A stretch of DNA of 64,000 nucleotides from an uncultured Oscillospiraceae bacterium (GCA_944387065.1 CALXDM010000001.1:62001-126000), one strand, 5' to 3'. Positions 1-8,476 are shown, numbered from the stretch's first letter. A program made the numbers and translations. The notes: generated by a model from the sequence alone, not told the origin.

Positions 1-127
1 TGTTTTGATGGGGCGATTTGCCCCCTATTATACCACGGTTTTCCGGATAGAACAAGACAGCGGGAAAAATCCCCGCAGCCCAGCCCGGTCAGGGACAACG
101 CATGATCAAGCATAGTCCTTCCGGGGA
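1..127. other. window-edge intergenic sequence
   Basis: I see no gene here. A short repeat with GGGGC and GCCCC arms near positions 10-26 could be the remnant of a terminator for something outside the window. It has no clear U-tract and is not called. Confidence 0.3.
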
Positions 128-165
128 CAAAAGGAACCGGCACGGCGGACTGCCATGCCGGTTCC
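128..165 (-). terminator. intrinsic terminator after zinc-ribbon gene
   Basis: Perfect 10-bp arms (133-142 and 156-165) pair around a 13-nt loop. Read on the minus strand, the stem is followed by TTTTGTCC. It lies just beyond the stop codon at 185 and probably ends the sigH/zinc-ribbon transcript. Confidence 0.75.
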
Positions 166-184
166 ACATAGGGGTGCGATGGGC

Positions 185-469
185 TTACAGCTGCGCCTCG
201 TCCTGGGCCTTGGCAAAGCACTCGCTGCAATAAACAGGCCGGTCAGACTTGGGCTCAAAGGGAACCCGGGCCTCGCCCCCGCAGGCTGCGCATACGGCAG
301 TAAAATACTCCCGGGGCCCACGGGCGGCGGCCTTACGGGCGTCACGGCAGGGCTTGCAGCGCTGTGGCTCATTTTGGAAGCCGCGCTCCGCGTAGAACTC
401 CTGCTCACCGGCGGTGAACACAAACTCCTGTCCACACTCTTTGCATACTAACGTCTTGTCTTCGTACAT
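185..469 (-). CDS. small zinc-ribbon protein
   Basis: A 94-residue protein with four CxxC pairs: residues 9-12 (CKEC), 38-41 (CKPC), 60-63 (CAAC) and 81-84 (CSEC). This looks like two zinc ribbons in tandem and matches the 'probable zinc-ribbon domain' family of clostridial small proteins, whose function is not established. The reading frame is open further upstream, but the ATG at 469 is chosen because a GAGAGGG ribosome site precedes it and the cysteine pattern begins there. It lies 64 bp downstream of sigH on the same strand and ahead of a terminator, so it is probably the last gene of that transcript. A nucleic-acid-binding or metal-storage role is possible but unproven. Confidence 0.8.
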   Translation of the reverse strand: MYEDKTLVCKECGQEFVFTAGEQEFYAERGFQNEPQRCKPCRDARKAAARGPREYFTAVCAACGGEARVPFEPKSDRPVYCSECFAKAQDEAQL

Positions 470-533
470 GGAAATACCCTCTCTTTGATGCCCAGAACCG
501 GAGACATAGCCTGCTGGGACTGTAATATTTGCG

Positions 534-1124
534 TCAGCTTTCGCTGAATACGCCATAGAGCTTGGCCACCTTGCGGCGGATGCGCTGTACCGCGTTGTCC
601 ACCGCCTTGACTGGCCTGGCCACCTGCTGGCCAATCTCCCGGTAGGAGAGCCCCTGAAGATAGAGGGCCAGGATGCGCTGCTCCAGGGAGGAGAGCTGCC
701 GGTTAACCCGATCCAGCCGCTCCTGGGTCGCCTCCCGGGAGAGGAGCAACTCCTCGGGGCTGTCTCCCCCCTCCCCTGTGACCGCCCCGTCCAGGGGGAC
801 GCTGTGATTGAGGGGCGTGTGCTTGTCCCGGGCCGCGGCGGTAACGGCAGAGCGGATCCGGTTGCGCACACACACCTGGGCAAAGGTATGGAACGCAGCC
901 TGCCGACTGGCGTCGTACTCCCGGATTGCCTTGAGCAGCCCGAACATCGCCTCTTGGATGAGGTCCTCACTGTCCCCACCGGCCAGGAAGTAGGGACGGG
1001 CGCAGGCCCGGGTCAGCTGCTGATACCGGGCCACCAAGACCTCCTCCGCTGTACGGTCGCCACCCTGCGCGCTGGCGCACAGGGCCTCATCGCTCCATTC
1101 GCTTGTATGCCTGCTCCAATCCAT
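534..1124 (-). CDS. sigH: RNA polymerase sporulation sigma factor SigH
   Basis: A 196-residue sigma-70 family protein resembling Spo0H/SigH, the sigma factor that directs early sporulation and post-exponential genes. Region 2 shows SEDLIQEAMFGLLKAIREYD followed by a FHTFAQVCVRNRI segment. Region 4 carries LSYREIGQQVARPVKAVDNA, close to SigH's RHVKSIDNALQRVKRK signature. The open frame extends 23 codons upstream, but AGGAAAGG sits 7 nt before the ATG at 1124, so that start is chosen. Its own sigma-A-like promoter is at 1144-1172. The next gene upstream is glmM, 78 bp away. Other group 3 sigma factors are possible, but the region 4 signature favours SigH. Confidence 0.9.
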   Translation of the reverse strand: MDWSRHTSEWSDEALCASAQGGDRTAEEVLVARYQQLTRACARPYFLAGGDSEDLIQEAMFGLLKAIREYDASRQAAFHTFAQVCVRNRIRSAVTAAARDKHTPLNHSVPLDGAVTGEGGDSPEELLLSREATQERLDRVNRQLSSLEQRILALYLQGLSYREIGQQVARPVKAVDNAVQRIRRKVAKLYGVFSES

Positions 1125-1143
1125 CTCGCAGCCTTTCCTATCT

Positions 1144-1185
1144 TTCTTATCACAGATCCTGTCGCTTGTCAATGCGTTTGACGCA
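1144..1185 (-). promoter_or_regulatory. sigH promoter with adjacent inverted repeat
   Basis: Read on the minus strand: TTGACA (1167-1172), a 17-bp spacer, then TAAGAA (1144-1149). The -35 is perfect and the -10 poor, as in regulated promoters. Directly upstream of the -35 is an inverted repeat, TGCGT-CAA-ACGCA (1173-1185), which could bind a regulator. No exact 0A box is visible. Confidence 0.55.
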
Positions 1186-1202
1186 AATTTCAAGGGAATT
1201 TC

Positions 1203-2567
1203 TTAGATTTCCGCCGATTTAATCAGATTTGCCAACCCCTGGGCAATCTCCCGAGCGGTTTGCTCCGCCCCGGCCTCCACCATGACGCGCACCAGCGCCT
1301 CCGTACCGGAGGGACGCACCAGCACGCGCCCTTCCCCTTTCAGCTGCTGCTCCCACCGCCTCACAGCTTCTTCCAGCCAAGGGGCGGACATGATCCGCTG
1401 CTTGGCCTGCCCATCTGGGACAGGGACGTTGATCAGCTCCTGGGGATAGCGCTTACAGCGGCCAAACAGTGCCGAGGCCGGCTCCCCGCTGCGAAACAGC
1501 AGGTCTAAGATCTGAAGGGCGGTCAGCTCCCCGTCGCCGGTGGTGGCGTGCTCCAAGAAGATCATGTGGCCCGACTGCTCCCCGCCCAGCACATAGCCCC
1601 GCTCCACCATGCGCTCCAGGACATTGCGGTCGCCCACGTCGGTGCACTCCAGGGTCAACCCCCGCTCTCGGGCAAAGGCGTGCAGGCCGATGTTGCTCAT
1701 CACCGTGGCCACCACCGCGCTGCCGGCCAACCTGCCTTGGGCCAGCAGGTCCGCCCCGCAGGCGGCCATGATCTGGTCCCCGTCGATCAGACCGCCCTTC
1801 TCATCCACAGCCAGGCAGCGGTCGGCATCTCCATCAAAGGCAATGCCCAGGACGTAACCGCCCGCCCGCACCATGGCGGACAGAGCGTCCATATGGGTAG
1901 AGCCGCACCGCTGGTTGATGTTGACCCCGTTGGGGTCGGCGTTGATTACGTCCACACTCAGTCCAGGAAAGCGGTCAAACAGGCGGGCAGCGGTAGCAGA
2001 GGCGGCCCCATTGGCACAGTCCACCAAAATACGCAGGTCAGACAGGCTGGCAGAGACGGTGCCGGCCAGGTGGTCAATGTAGTCTTCCGATGCGGCGGGG
2101 GCGACGTAGCGCACCCGGCCGATCTCCCCATGGGTCCTGCGGGGCACGTCGTTGTGGCCAAACAGCACGATGTCCTCAATCCGCTCCTCCAGCTGGTCGG
2201 ACAGCTTGAAGCCCCGGCCGTTGAAGATCTTGATGCCGTTGTGTTCAAACGGGTTGTGAGAGGCGGAGATGACGATACCGGCGTCCGCCTTCCGATCCAC
2301 CGTGAGCCAGGCCACCGCAGGGGTGGGGATGGTGCCCAGATCCAGTACATCCGCCCCGGCGGTACACAGCCCGGCGATGAGCGCGCCCTTGAGCAGATCC
2401 CCTGAGATGCGGGTGTCCTTGCCGATGGTGACCAGGGGTTTGCCGCCCGCCGCCCGCTCCCCCGCCAGCACCACTGCTGTGGCAAGCCCTACCTTATAGG
2501 CCAGATCCGCGTCCAGTCCGGCGTTGACCACGCCGCGGATGCCATCCGTGCCAAACAGTTTTCCCAT
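1203..2567 (-). CDS. glmM: phosphoglucosamine mutase GlmM
   Basis: Converts glucosamine-6-phosphate to glucosamine-1-phosphate, feeding UDP-GlcNAc and peptidoglycan synthesis in the cytoplasm. The 454-residue protein has the usual family length. It shows the phosphoserine loop SASHNP at about residues 101-106 (active serine 103), the Mg-binding DGDADR loop near residue 245 and the phosphate-binding RPSGTE near the C terminus. The start at 2567 (MGKLFGTDG) follows a GAGGTGG site; a GTG four codons earlier is less likely. It lies on the same strand as ruvB, 94 bp downstream of it. Confidence 0.96.
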   Translation of the reverse strand: MGKLFGTDGIRGVVNAGLDADLAYKVGLATAVVLAGERAAGGKPLVTIGKDTRISGDLLKGALIAGLCTAGADVLDLGTIPTPAVAWLTVDRKADAGIVISASHNPFEHNGIKIFNGRGFKLSDQLEERIEDIVLFGHNDVPRRTHGEIGRVRYVAPAASEDYIDHLAGTVSASLSDLRILVDCANGAASATAARLFDRFPGLSVDVINADPNGVNINQRCGSTHMDALSAMVRAGGYVLGIAFDGDADRCLAVDEKGGLIDGDQIMAACGADLLAQGRLAGSAVVATVMSNIGLHAFARERGLTLECTDVGDRNVLERMVERGYVLGGEQSGHMIFLEHATTGDGELTALQILDLLFRSGEPASALFGRCKRYPQELINVPVPDGQAKQRIMSAPWLEEAVRRWEQQLKGEGRVLVRPSGTEALVRVMVEAGAEQTAREIAQGLANLIKSAEI

Positions 2568-2661
2568 TGCGATATCCACCTCGCCTTAAAATCTTTTGAC
2601 ACATGAAATGTAAAGGGCATTAACCTGTCGGATTAGGGCAGGCCATAGCAGAGGAGGACCC

Positions 2662-3729
2662 TCATCCGTCCAGGCGCAGCTGCTCCATCCCCTGCCCCTC
2701 TGGGGGGCGCAGGCCCAGGTGCTGATATGCCTTTGGGGTGACACACCGGCCCCGAGGGGTGCGGGTGAGAAACCCCAGCTGCATCAAGTAGGGCTCGTAG
2801 ACATCCTCCAGGGTGACGGCCTCCTCGTGGATGGTGGCCGCCAGGGTATCCAGGCCCACCGGCCCTCCGCCATAGTTGTCAATGATGCTGGCCAGCATCC
2901 GCCGGTCCAGCTGGTCCAGACCCAGCGGGTCGATCTCCAGGGCCTGCAGAGCCCGGTCGGCCACCTCCCGGGTAATGACCCCACCGGCGGTCACCTGGGC
3001 AAAGTCCCGCACCCGCCGCAGCAGCCGGTTGGCAATGCGGGGAGTGCCCCGGCTGCGCCGGGCAATCTCCAAGGCGCCGGCGTCCTCCATGGGCACCTCC
3101 AGAATGCCGGCCGACCGGGTGACGATCTGGGCCAGCTCTTGGGGGGTGTACAGCTCCAGGCGCAGGGTGACGCCAAATCGGTCCCGCAGAGGGGCGGACA
3201 GCTGTCCGGCCCTGGTGGTGGCGCCGATCAAGGTGAATTTGGGTAGGTCCAGCCGGATGGAGTTGGCCGAAGGGCCTTTGCCGATGATGATGTCAATGGC
3301 GTAGTCCTCCATGGCGGGATAGAGGATCTCCTCCACCGAGCGGTTGAGCCGGTGAATCTCGTCCACAAATAGGATGTCGCCCTCCTGCAAGTTGGTCAGC
3401 AGGGCGGCCAGGTCCCCGGGCTTTTCAATGGCAGGGCCGGAGGTGATGCGAATGTTGACCCCCATCTCGTTGGCGATGATGCCGGACAGGGTGGTCTTGC
3501 CCAGCCCGGGAGGGCCGTGGAGCAAGACATGGTCCAGCGGCTCCTGGCGCATTCTGGCCGCTTGGATGAAGATCTCCAGGTTGCCCTTGGCCTTCTCCTG
3601 GCCAATGTATTCCCCCAGGGTCTTTGGGCGCAGGGAGTACTCCCCCTCGTCAGCCTGGGTAAGCGAGGTGGTGACCAGGGGCTCCATCCCCTCTGCCTCA
3701 AAGTCCTGGCTGGAAAAATCAATTGCCAT
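2662..3729 (-). CDS. ruvB: Holliday junction branch migration helicase RuvB
   Basis: The AAA+ motor of the RuvAB complex, which drives branch migration of Holliday junctions during recombinational repair. The 355 residues are typical. Walker [10 protein letters not shown] lies at 72-80, Walker B with DEIH at 123-126, followed by the [18 protein letters not shown] sensor and arginine-finger region. A winged-helix C-terminal domain carries the TPRGR motif. It lies 42 bp downstream of ruvA, with ruvC further upstream, giving a ruvC-ruvA-ruvB operon. Confidence 0.98.
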   Translation of the reverse strand: MAIDFSSQDFEAEGMEPLVTTSLTQADEGEYSLRPKTLGEYIGQEKAKGNLEIFIQAARMRQEPLDHVLLHGPPGLGKTTLSGIIANEMGVNIRITSGPAIEKPGDLAALLTNLQEGDILFVDEIHRLNRSVEEILYPAMEDYAIDIIIGKGPSANSIRLDLPKFTLIGATTRAGQLSAPLRDRFGVTLRLELYTPQELAQIVTRSAGILEVPMEDAGALEIARRSRGTPRIANRLLRRVRDFAQVTAGGVITREVADRALQALEIDPLGLDQLDRRMLASIIDNYGGGPVGLDTLAATIHEEAVTLEDVYEPYLMQLGFLTRTPRGRCVTPKAYQHLGLRPPEGQGMEQLRLDG

Positions 3730-3771
3730 GGGATCACCTCCTGTCTGGGGTGGGGGCGCTTGCGCCGAGGG

Positions 3772-4371
3772 TTACTTCACCATCTTCTTCAGCGCCTGGC
3801 GGATGATCTGCTCCAGCTCCAGGCCGTCCAGGTCGATCCCCTTCAGGGCCGTGGAGATCTCCCCCTGGGAGTAGCCCAGCACCGCCAGGGCCGCCGCGGC
3901 CTCGCTGGCCTTGTTCTCCGGGATGATGGTCACACCGCCGGCAAAGCTTTCCCCGCCGGTGGGGAGCTGCCCTTTTGTCAGTTTGTCCTTTAGCTCCAGG
4001 ATGACCCGCTGGGCGATCTTTTTGCCGATGCCCGGCGCGCAGGTCAGGGCCGTCTCGTTGCCCGACACGATGGCCATGGCCAGCCCCTCCGGCGTGTTGG
4101 CGGACAGGATGGCCAGGGCGGCCTTGGGCCCCACGCCGGAAACCCCGATGAGCATTTCAAAGCAGCTCAGCTCATTTTCCGAGATGAAACCGTACAGTTC
4201 AAAGAGCTCCTCCCGGACATGGAGGTGGGTATATAGTTTCGCGGCTTTCCCCCGGGTCAGGGCCGCGATGGTATGCTGGGTGGTGCGGCAGGCATACCCC
4301 ACTCCGCCGCAGTCGATCACGGCCAGATAGGGCCCGATATGAGCTACGGTCCCGTCCAAATAGTAAAACAT
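3772..4371 (-). CDS. ruvA: Holliday junction DNA-binding protein RuvA
   Basis: Binds the four-way junction and loads RuvB. The 199-residue protein has the expected N-terminal OB fold (MFYYLDGTVAHIG), two helix-hairpin-helix motifs (GVSGVGPKAALAIL and CAPGIGKKIAQRVILELKDK) and the C-terminal RuvB-binding three-helix bundle. Two ATGs compete. The one at 4371 is favoured because AAGGG lies 9 nt upstream, whereas the ATG at 4380 abuts that site. It lies 61 bp downstream of ruvC. Confidence 0.96.
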   Translation of the reverse strand: MFYYLDGTVAHIGPYLAVIDCGGVGYACRTTQHTIAALTRGKAAKLYTHLHVREELFELYGFISENELSCFEMLIGVSGVGPKAALAILSANTPEGLAMAIVSGNETALTCAPGIGKKIAQRVILELKDKLTKGQLPTGGESFAGGVTIIPENKASEAAAALAVLGYSQGEISTALKGIDLDGLELEQIIRQALKKMVK

Positions 4372-4432
4372 CAGCAGCATCCCTTCCCATCGAAAGCATC
4401 CAGAGGTCAAAGCCACTCCAAGGCGCGCCTGT

Positions 4433-4924
4433 TCAGCGAAGCACCTGGAGCAAGGAGGTGGAGCAGCGGGCATGGCACAGGGCGATGGCCACCGCGTCGG
4501 CCGCGTCGTCAGGCTTGGGGACGGAGGGCAGCCCCAGCAGGCGCTTGGTCATGTCCATGACCTGGCGCTTTGCCGCCTTGCCGTAGCCCGCCACCGCCTG
4601 CTTGACCTGGGAGGGGTTGTACTCATAGATGGGAACGCCCAGCTTTTCCGCTGTCATCAGGATCACGCCCCTGGCCTGGGCCACCCCGATCCCGGTGGTG
4701 ACATTGTGGTTGAAGTACAGCTCCTCAATGGCCATGGCCTGGGGCTGGAAGCGGCCGATGAGGGCTTCCAGATCCCAGGAAATTTGGAGCAGCCGAGTGG
4801 AGAGGGGCACCCCGGCAGGGGTGGTGATGGCGCCGCAGCCCGCCAGCCGCTGCCGCCCCCCGGAACTGTCCACCACCCCAAAGCCCACAATGGCGTATCC
4901 CGGATCAATGCCAAAAATGACCAT
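4433..4924 (-). CDS. ruvC: Holliday junction resolvase RuvC
   Basis: The endonuclease that resolves Holliday junctions, acting after RuvAB. The 163-residue protein begins with the catalytic strand FGIDPG (Asp6 or nearby) and keeps the acidic residues in AIEELYFN and the C-terminal DDAADAVAIALCH segment, the four-carboxylate RNase H-like site. It is the first gene of the ruvCAB operon, with a promoter at 4954-4982. Confidence 0.97.
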   Translation of the reverse strand: MVIFGIDPGYAIVGFGVVDSSGGRQRLAGCGAITTPAGVPLSTRLLQISWDLEALIGRFQPQAMAIEELYFNHNVTTGIGVAQARGVILMTAEKLGVPIYEYNPSQVKQAVAGYGKAAKRQVMDMTKRLLGLPSVPKPDDAADAVAIALCHARCSTSLLQVLR

Positions 4925-4953
4925 GCGCTTTCCCTCCCATTGCCTATTTTAAC

Positions 4954-4982
4954 AGTTTACCATACCGCCGCGGCCATGGCAA
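4954..4982 (-). promoter_or_regulatory. ruvCAB promoter
   Basis: On the minus strand: TTGCCA (4977-4982), 17 bp, TAAACT (4954-4959). It lies about 30 bp before the ruvC start, between the xerD terminator and ruvC. No LexA or SOS box is evident. Confidence 0.5.
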
Positions 4983-4985
4983 GGG

Positions 4986-5021
4986 AAAACGGCAAGCCCG
5001 GCCATCAAGGCAGACTTGCCG
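4986..5021 (-). terminator. xerD terminator
   Basis: A 7-bp stem (CGGCAAG at 4990-4996 with CTTGCCG at 5015-5021), followed on the minus strand by TTTTCCC. It lies directly after the xerD stop and partly overlaps the ruvC promoter region. Confidence 0.6.
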
Positions 5022-5032
5022 AAACGCTCCGC

Positions 5033-5911
5033 TCAGGCCCTGGGATGGGCCTTGATGTACACGTCCTTGAGTTTTTGGCTGACGATCTGGGTGTAGATCT
5101 GGGTGGAGGAGATGTCGGCGTGGCCCAGCATCTCCTGGATGGATTTCAGATCAGCCCCGTTCTCCAGCAGGTGCGCGGCAAAGGAATGGCGGAGGGTATG
5201 GGGGGTGATCTCCTTGCTGATGCCCGCCTTCTCCTGATAGCATTTGACGATCTTCCAAAAGCCCTGGCGGCTCATCCGCTCGCCGTTCATGTTGACAAAC
5301 AGGGCCGTCTCCTGCAAGTCCTCCAAAAGCTGGGGCCGCACCTCCCGCACATAGCTCTCCAGCGCTTTGACCGCCCCCCGGTAGAGGGGCACAATGCGCT
5401 CCTTGCGCTTGCCCGCGCAACGCAGAAAGCCCAAGGGCAGGTTCACATCCTGGACATCCAGGGCGATCAGTTCGGACACGCGGATACCGGTGGCATACAG
5501 TACCTCCAGCATCGCCTTGTCCCGGCATCCCTTGGCGTCGGCGGGATCCGGCTGCTCCAGGAACAGGTCCACCTCTTTGCTGCTGAGGATGGCGGGCAGC
5601 TTGCGCTCAATCTTGGTTGGGGTAAAGCCTTTGGCTGGGTTGATAGGGACTGCGTGGATGCCCAGCAGATATCCATAAAAGGATTTGAGGGCGGCCACCG
5701 AGCGGACGATGGTTGCGTTGGATTTTCCATGCCGGCCCAGGTGGAGGGCATAGTGCCTGACGTCCTCCTGGGTGGCTTGGGGGAGGGCCAGTCGCCGGGC
5801 GTCCATCCACTGGGAGAACTGGCGGACATCCCGCAGGTAGGAGCACAGCGTGTTGGCCGCCGCTTTCTTCTCGTGGCGCAGCCAGGACTCGTAGCCAGCC
5901 AGATAATCCAT
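5033..5911 (-). CDS. xerD: site-specific tyrosine recombinase XerD
   Basis: A tyrosine recombinase of the Xer type, expected to resolve chromosome dimers at dif with a partner recombinase. The 292 residues comprise an N-terminal SAM-like core-binding domain (about 1-100) and a catalytic domain with R144, a lysine near 168, H238, R241, H264 and nucleophile Y273 (TQIYTQ). Length and motifs are those of housekeeping XerD rather than a phage integrase. The position just downstream of spoIIM matches the conserved spoIIM-xerD neighbourhood of Bacillus and Clostridia. Confidence 0.93.
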   Translation of the reverse strand: MDYLAGYESWLRHEKKAAANTLCSYLRDVRQFSQWMDARRLALPQATQEDVRHYALHLGRHGKSNATIVRSVAALKSFYGYLLGIHAVPINPAKGFTPTKIERKLPAILSSKEVDLFLEQPDPADAKGCRDKAMLEVLYATGIRVSELIALDVQDVNLPLGFLRCAGKRKERIVPLYRGAVKALESYVREVRPQLLEDLQETALFVNMNGERMSRQGFWKIVKCYQEKAGISKEITPHTLRHSFAAHLLENGADLKSIQEMLGHADISSTQIYTQIVSQKLKDVYIKAHPRA

Positions 5912-5934
5912 GCCTTCTCACAACCTCCCTCTTC

Positions 5935-6561
5935 TCAGGAAACAAAAAACCGGGCGCATACGGCGTCCAGCAGCGCCGGCATGAGCGTGCATTGGGCCAC
6001 TGCGCCGGCCACGACCATCCCCGCCGACGGCACCAGCGTGGCCAGATATTGGCGCAAGGATGGCCTCACCGGCTCCCCATAGCGGCCAAGCCGGCCCAGG
6101 CAGATGCGAAACGACTTACAGCTGACCGCAAACAGCACCGGCAGGGCAAACAGCGCCGTCACCCCAAAAACCACCAGGGCCGCCAACATCCCCCCCATTC
6201 CAAATAGGCGCAGGAACAGGCAGACCGAATAGGAGAGTAAAAAACCCCGGGCCAGCAGCAGCGCCGGGACACAAAAGACCCCCAGCGTGGTAAAGCCCAG
6301 CGCCAGGGCAGCAACCGGCCAACGGATCAGGTCCCAGACCACGCTCCAGGGAGCGGGCCGCCATCCCCCTTCCGTTCCCGCCGCCTGAAAGTAGGCGCCC
6401 AGGTAGTCGGACAGCTCGGAACTGGCCTCCCCCAGCGCGGCGAACAACAGGCCGCCCAGCAGCCCCAGGAAAAAGAACGCGCTCAAAAACAGCAGGGAGA
6501 CCAGCTGTCCGTCCTCCTCACCCCGCTCGGCCAGGGCCCGCTTTGCCAATCGTCTCATCAT
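5935..6561 (-). CDS. spoIIM: stage II sporulation protein M
   Basis: A 208-residue multi-span membrane protein. SpoIIM is the membrane scaffold of the SpoIIDMP complex, which thins septal peptidoglycan and drives engulfment. I see hydrophobic segments near residues 20-45, 85-110, 110-130, 130-150 and 180-200, which fits the DUF95/SpoIIM family. It ends 23 bp before xerD. A promoter is at 6638-6666. Identification rests on topology plus synteny, so it is a little less certain than its neighbours. Confidence 0.82.
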   Translation of the reverse strand: MMRRLAKRALAERGEEDGQLVSLLFLSAFFFLGLLGGLLFAALGEASSELSDYLGAYFQAAGTEGGWRPAPWSVVWDLIRWPVAALALGFTTLGVFCVPALLLARGFLLSYSVCLFLRLFGMGGMLAALVVFGVTALFALPVLFAVSCKSFRICLGRLGRYGEPVRPSLRQYLATLVPSAGMVVAGAVAQCTLMPALLDAVCARFFVS

Positions 6562-6637
6562 GTCCCATCACCCCGGGGACATCCTATGCGGAAGGACGGT
6601 TGGCTATTCCCTGTCCCGCCGGTTGACGGTAACCTTT

Positions 6638-6666
6638 ACTATATCCCACTTCTTTCGGAAACGCAA
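6638..6666 (-). promoter_or_regulatory. spoIIM-xerD promoter
   Basis: On the minus strand: TTGCGT (6661-6666), 17 bp, TATAGT (6638-6643). The leader is about 75 nt. The upstream DNA (6690-6750) is very AT-rich against the GC-rich background and holds two copies of TTATGTAAA, perhaps an UP element. Confidence 0.6.
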
Positions 6667-6777
6667 GTGTTTTTGGGGAAATTTCACCCCAAAATTTTTT
6701 ATGGCCTAATTTTATGTAAAATAATTTATGTAAACAACGAAACAAAATAGGAGCATGACGCCGGATGTTGAGTCGGC

Positions 6778-6812
6778 AAAAAGGGCGTCCCACCATATCT
6801 TGTGAGACGCCC
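6778..6812 (-). terminator. scfB terminator
   Basis: Arms GGGCGTC (6783-6789) and GACGCCC (6806-6812) extend to about 11 bp with one mismatch. On the minus strand a run of five T follows (6778-6782). It ends the scfB message. Confidence 0.85.
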
Positions 6813-6843
6813 CTGGTGCAAATAAATTGGAGTTTTTTTGCGT

Positions 6844-8217
6844 TTATTCCGCTTTCTGGGCCATGGATCGCCGGGCCTGCATGGCGATGGCACACTCCAG
6901 ACGCTTGCGCTGCAGCTGGCAGCCAAACTCATTGGGCTGCTTGATGTCGCCGTTGGTCTGGAGGTTGGAGGCCGAGCAGCCCCCGCTGCAATAGAACTTG
7001 GCCCAGCAGGTCTGGCAGTCTGGCCGGCTGTAAATGTTCAGGTCGGCAAACTGATGGGACAGGTCCATGTTGAAGCTCCCATCCCAGACGTTGCCCAGTC
7101 GGTAGTCCTCGTTGCCCACGAACTGATGGCAGGGATAGATGTCGCCGTCCGGGGTGACGGCCACATATTCGCACCCGGCTCCGCAGCCCCGCACCCGCTT
7201 GATGACGCAGGGGCCCTGGGACAGATCCACATAGAAATGGAAGAAGTTCACGTCATCCCGGTCCAGCAGCTGCTCGGCCAGGTTCTCGTACTCCTGCAGC
7301 AGCCCGGGCAGGTCTTCCTCCCGGAAGGTGTAGTCCTGCTCAGGGCTGCCCACCACAGGTTCCACCGAGACGTGGCGGAAGCCCTGGTCGGCAATGTGGA
7401 GCACGTCCGCGGCAAAGTCCCGGTTGTTCCGAGTGAAGGTCCCGCGCAGGTAGTAGTCCTTCTCCCCCCTGCCCGCCACCAGCTTCTGAAATTTGGGCAG
7501 GATCACCTCATAGCTGCCCGTTTCCGCGGCGGTCTTGCGCATGGCGTCGTTGACCTCAGGGCGTCCGTCTAGGGAGAGCACCGCGTTGGACATCTCCCGG
7601 TTGATGTACTCGATGGTCTCGTCGTTGAGCAGCACGCCGTTGGTGGTGATGGTGAAGCGGAAGCTCTTGTTGTGCTTCTTCTCCAGGGAGCGGGCATAGT
7701 CCACGGTGGACTTGACGGTATCCATGGCCATCAGGGGCTCCCCGCCAAAGAAGTCCACCTCGATGTTCCGCCGCTTGCCCGAGCGCTGGATGACAAAGTC
7801 AATGGCCTTCTTGGCCGTTTCCACGTCCATGGTCACCCGCTTGCCGGTCCCGAAATCGCCGGTGGAGGCAAAGCAGTACTCGCACCGCAGGTTACAGTCG
7901 TGGGAGACGTGCAGGCACAGGGCTTTGATGGGGGCCTCCTTTTGCAGGAGGGCTGCGGCCTCTGGATCCAGGTAGCTGTCGTCTGTGAACAACAGCCCCT
8001 GGTGGGTGAGCGCTTGCAGTTCCTCCCAGGCGCCCTGCACCTCCTGCGGGCCGTGGCCGGACAGCCGCTCAAGCACCCAAGCGGGGCAATCCCCCTCCGG
8101 CAAAGGGCCGTCCAGCAGGTTGAGCAGGTCATAAGCGGTCTCGTCCAGGATGTGGACCGCGCCGCTGTATACGTCGACGGCAAGGAACACGCCCAGACAT
8201 TGAAATGTGTGAACCAT
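6844..8217 (-). CDS. scfB: SCIFF-peptide thioether maturase (radical SAM/SPASM)
   Basis: Installs thioether cross-links in the SCIFF precursor, giving a ranthipeptide. The 457-residue protein has an N-terminal peptide-recognition (RRE-like) region at about 1-85, and a radical-SAM core with CNLRCEYC giving the CxxxCxxC ligands C108, C112 and C115. It also has a GGEP motif and a C-terminal SPASM/twitch region rich in cysteines (GCGAGCEY, YPCHQF, CQTCWAKFYC, GCSAS, FGCQLQ) for auxiliary 4Fe-4S clusters. The start follows AAGGAG with 10-nt spacing. The substrate gene scfA lies 84 bp upstream, and a strong terminator separates them. SPASM proteins are diverse, but adjacency to a classic SCIFF peptide makes this assignment secure. 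Confidence 0.95.
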   Translation of the reverse strand: MVHTFQCLGVFLAVDVYSGAVHILDETAYDLLNLLDGPLPEGDCPAWVLERLSGHGPQEVQGAWEELQALTHQGLLFTDDSYLDPEAAALLQKEAPIKALCLHVSHDCNLRCEYCFASTGDFGTGKRVTMDVETAKKAIDFVIQRSGKRRNIEVDFFGGEPLMAMDTVKSTVDYARSLEKKHNKSFRFTITTNGVLLNDETIEYINREMSNAVLSLDGRPEVNDAMRKTAAETGSYEVILPKFQKLVAGRGEKDYYLRGTFTRNNRDFAADVLHIADQGFRHVSVEPVVGSPEQDYTFREEDLPGLLQEYENLAEQLLDRDDVNFFHFYVDLSQGPCVIKRVRGCGAGCEYVAVTPDGDIYPCHQFVGNEDYRLGNVWDGSFNMDLSHQFADLNIYSRPDCQTCWAKFYCSGGCSASNLQTNGDIKQPNEFGCQLQRKRLECAIAMQARRSMAQKAE

Positions 8218-8251
8218 GGGGTATCTTCTCCTTTGATCACGTTTTGCGCAG

Positions 8252-8280
8252 AAAAAGGGTGGGACTGGCCCACCCTTTTT
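8252..8280 (-). terminator. intrinsic terminator between scfA and scfB
   Basis: Perfect 12-bp complementary arms (8252-8263 and 8269-8280) around a 5-nt loop, with A5 on one side and T5 on the other, so the hairpin can terminate in either direction. It sits in the 84-bp gap between peptide and maturase genes and should limit read-through into scfB. Confidence 0.9.
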
Positions 8281-8301
8281 CTGGAGGTCGCTTCGCGTCT
8301 C

Positions 8302-8445
8302 TTACTTCTGATGCTCGCAGGTCTGGTTGGCGACCGTACAGGAGGTCTTGCAGGCGGACTGGCAAGAGGTCTGGCACTCGCCGCAGCCGCCATAGGCGGC
8401 GCTGCTCTTCAGCGTGGCGCCGTTGAGCGTCTGGATGTGGGTCAT
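8302..8445 (-). CDS. scfA: SCIFF ranthipeptide precursor
   Basis: A 47-residue peptide of the 'six cysteines in forty-five residues' family, near-universal in Clostridia. Cysteines at 21, 24, 28, 32, 36 and 43 sit in the C-terminal half after a leader beginning MTHIQTLNGATLKSS. ScfB is known in this family to link a cysteine sulfur to a non-cysteine residue. The start is set by GGGGGGAG six nt upstream. The gene has its own strong promoter (8477-8505) and a terminator just after it. The exported product and its activity cannot be read from sequence; in some clostridia SCIFF ranthipeptides have been linked to cell-density signalling. Confidence 0.95.
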   Translation of the reverse strand: MTHIQTLNGATLKSSAAYGGCGECQTSCQSACKTSCTVANQTCEHQK

Positions 8446-8476
8446 GGCTTCTCCCCCCATTCGTCTGATTTGCTCC

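Noticed and set aside
5033-5911. Tyrosine recombinase as sign of an integrated element
   Set aside because: The gene is a housekeeping xerD by length, motifs and spoIIM linkage. No attachment repeats, phage genes or composition change surround it.
4472-6082. 536-codon open frame on the plus strand across ruvC, xerD and spoIIM
   Set aside because: It runs antisense to three well-recognised genes, has no ribosome site and no recognisable domain. Long antisense frames are expected in GC-rich DNA.
6670-6700. Plus-strand terminator-like element TTTTGGGG...CCCCAAAA followed by T6
   Set aside because: Only four GC pairs, no plus-strand gene before it, and it sits in the AT-rich region upstream of the spoIIM promoter.
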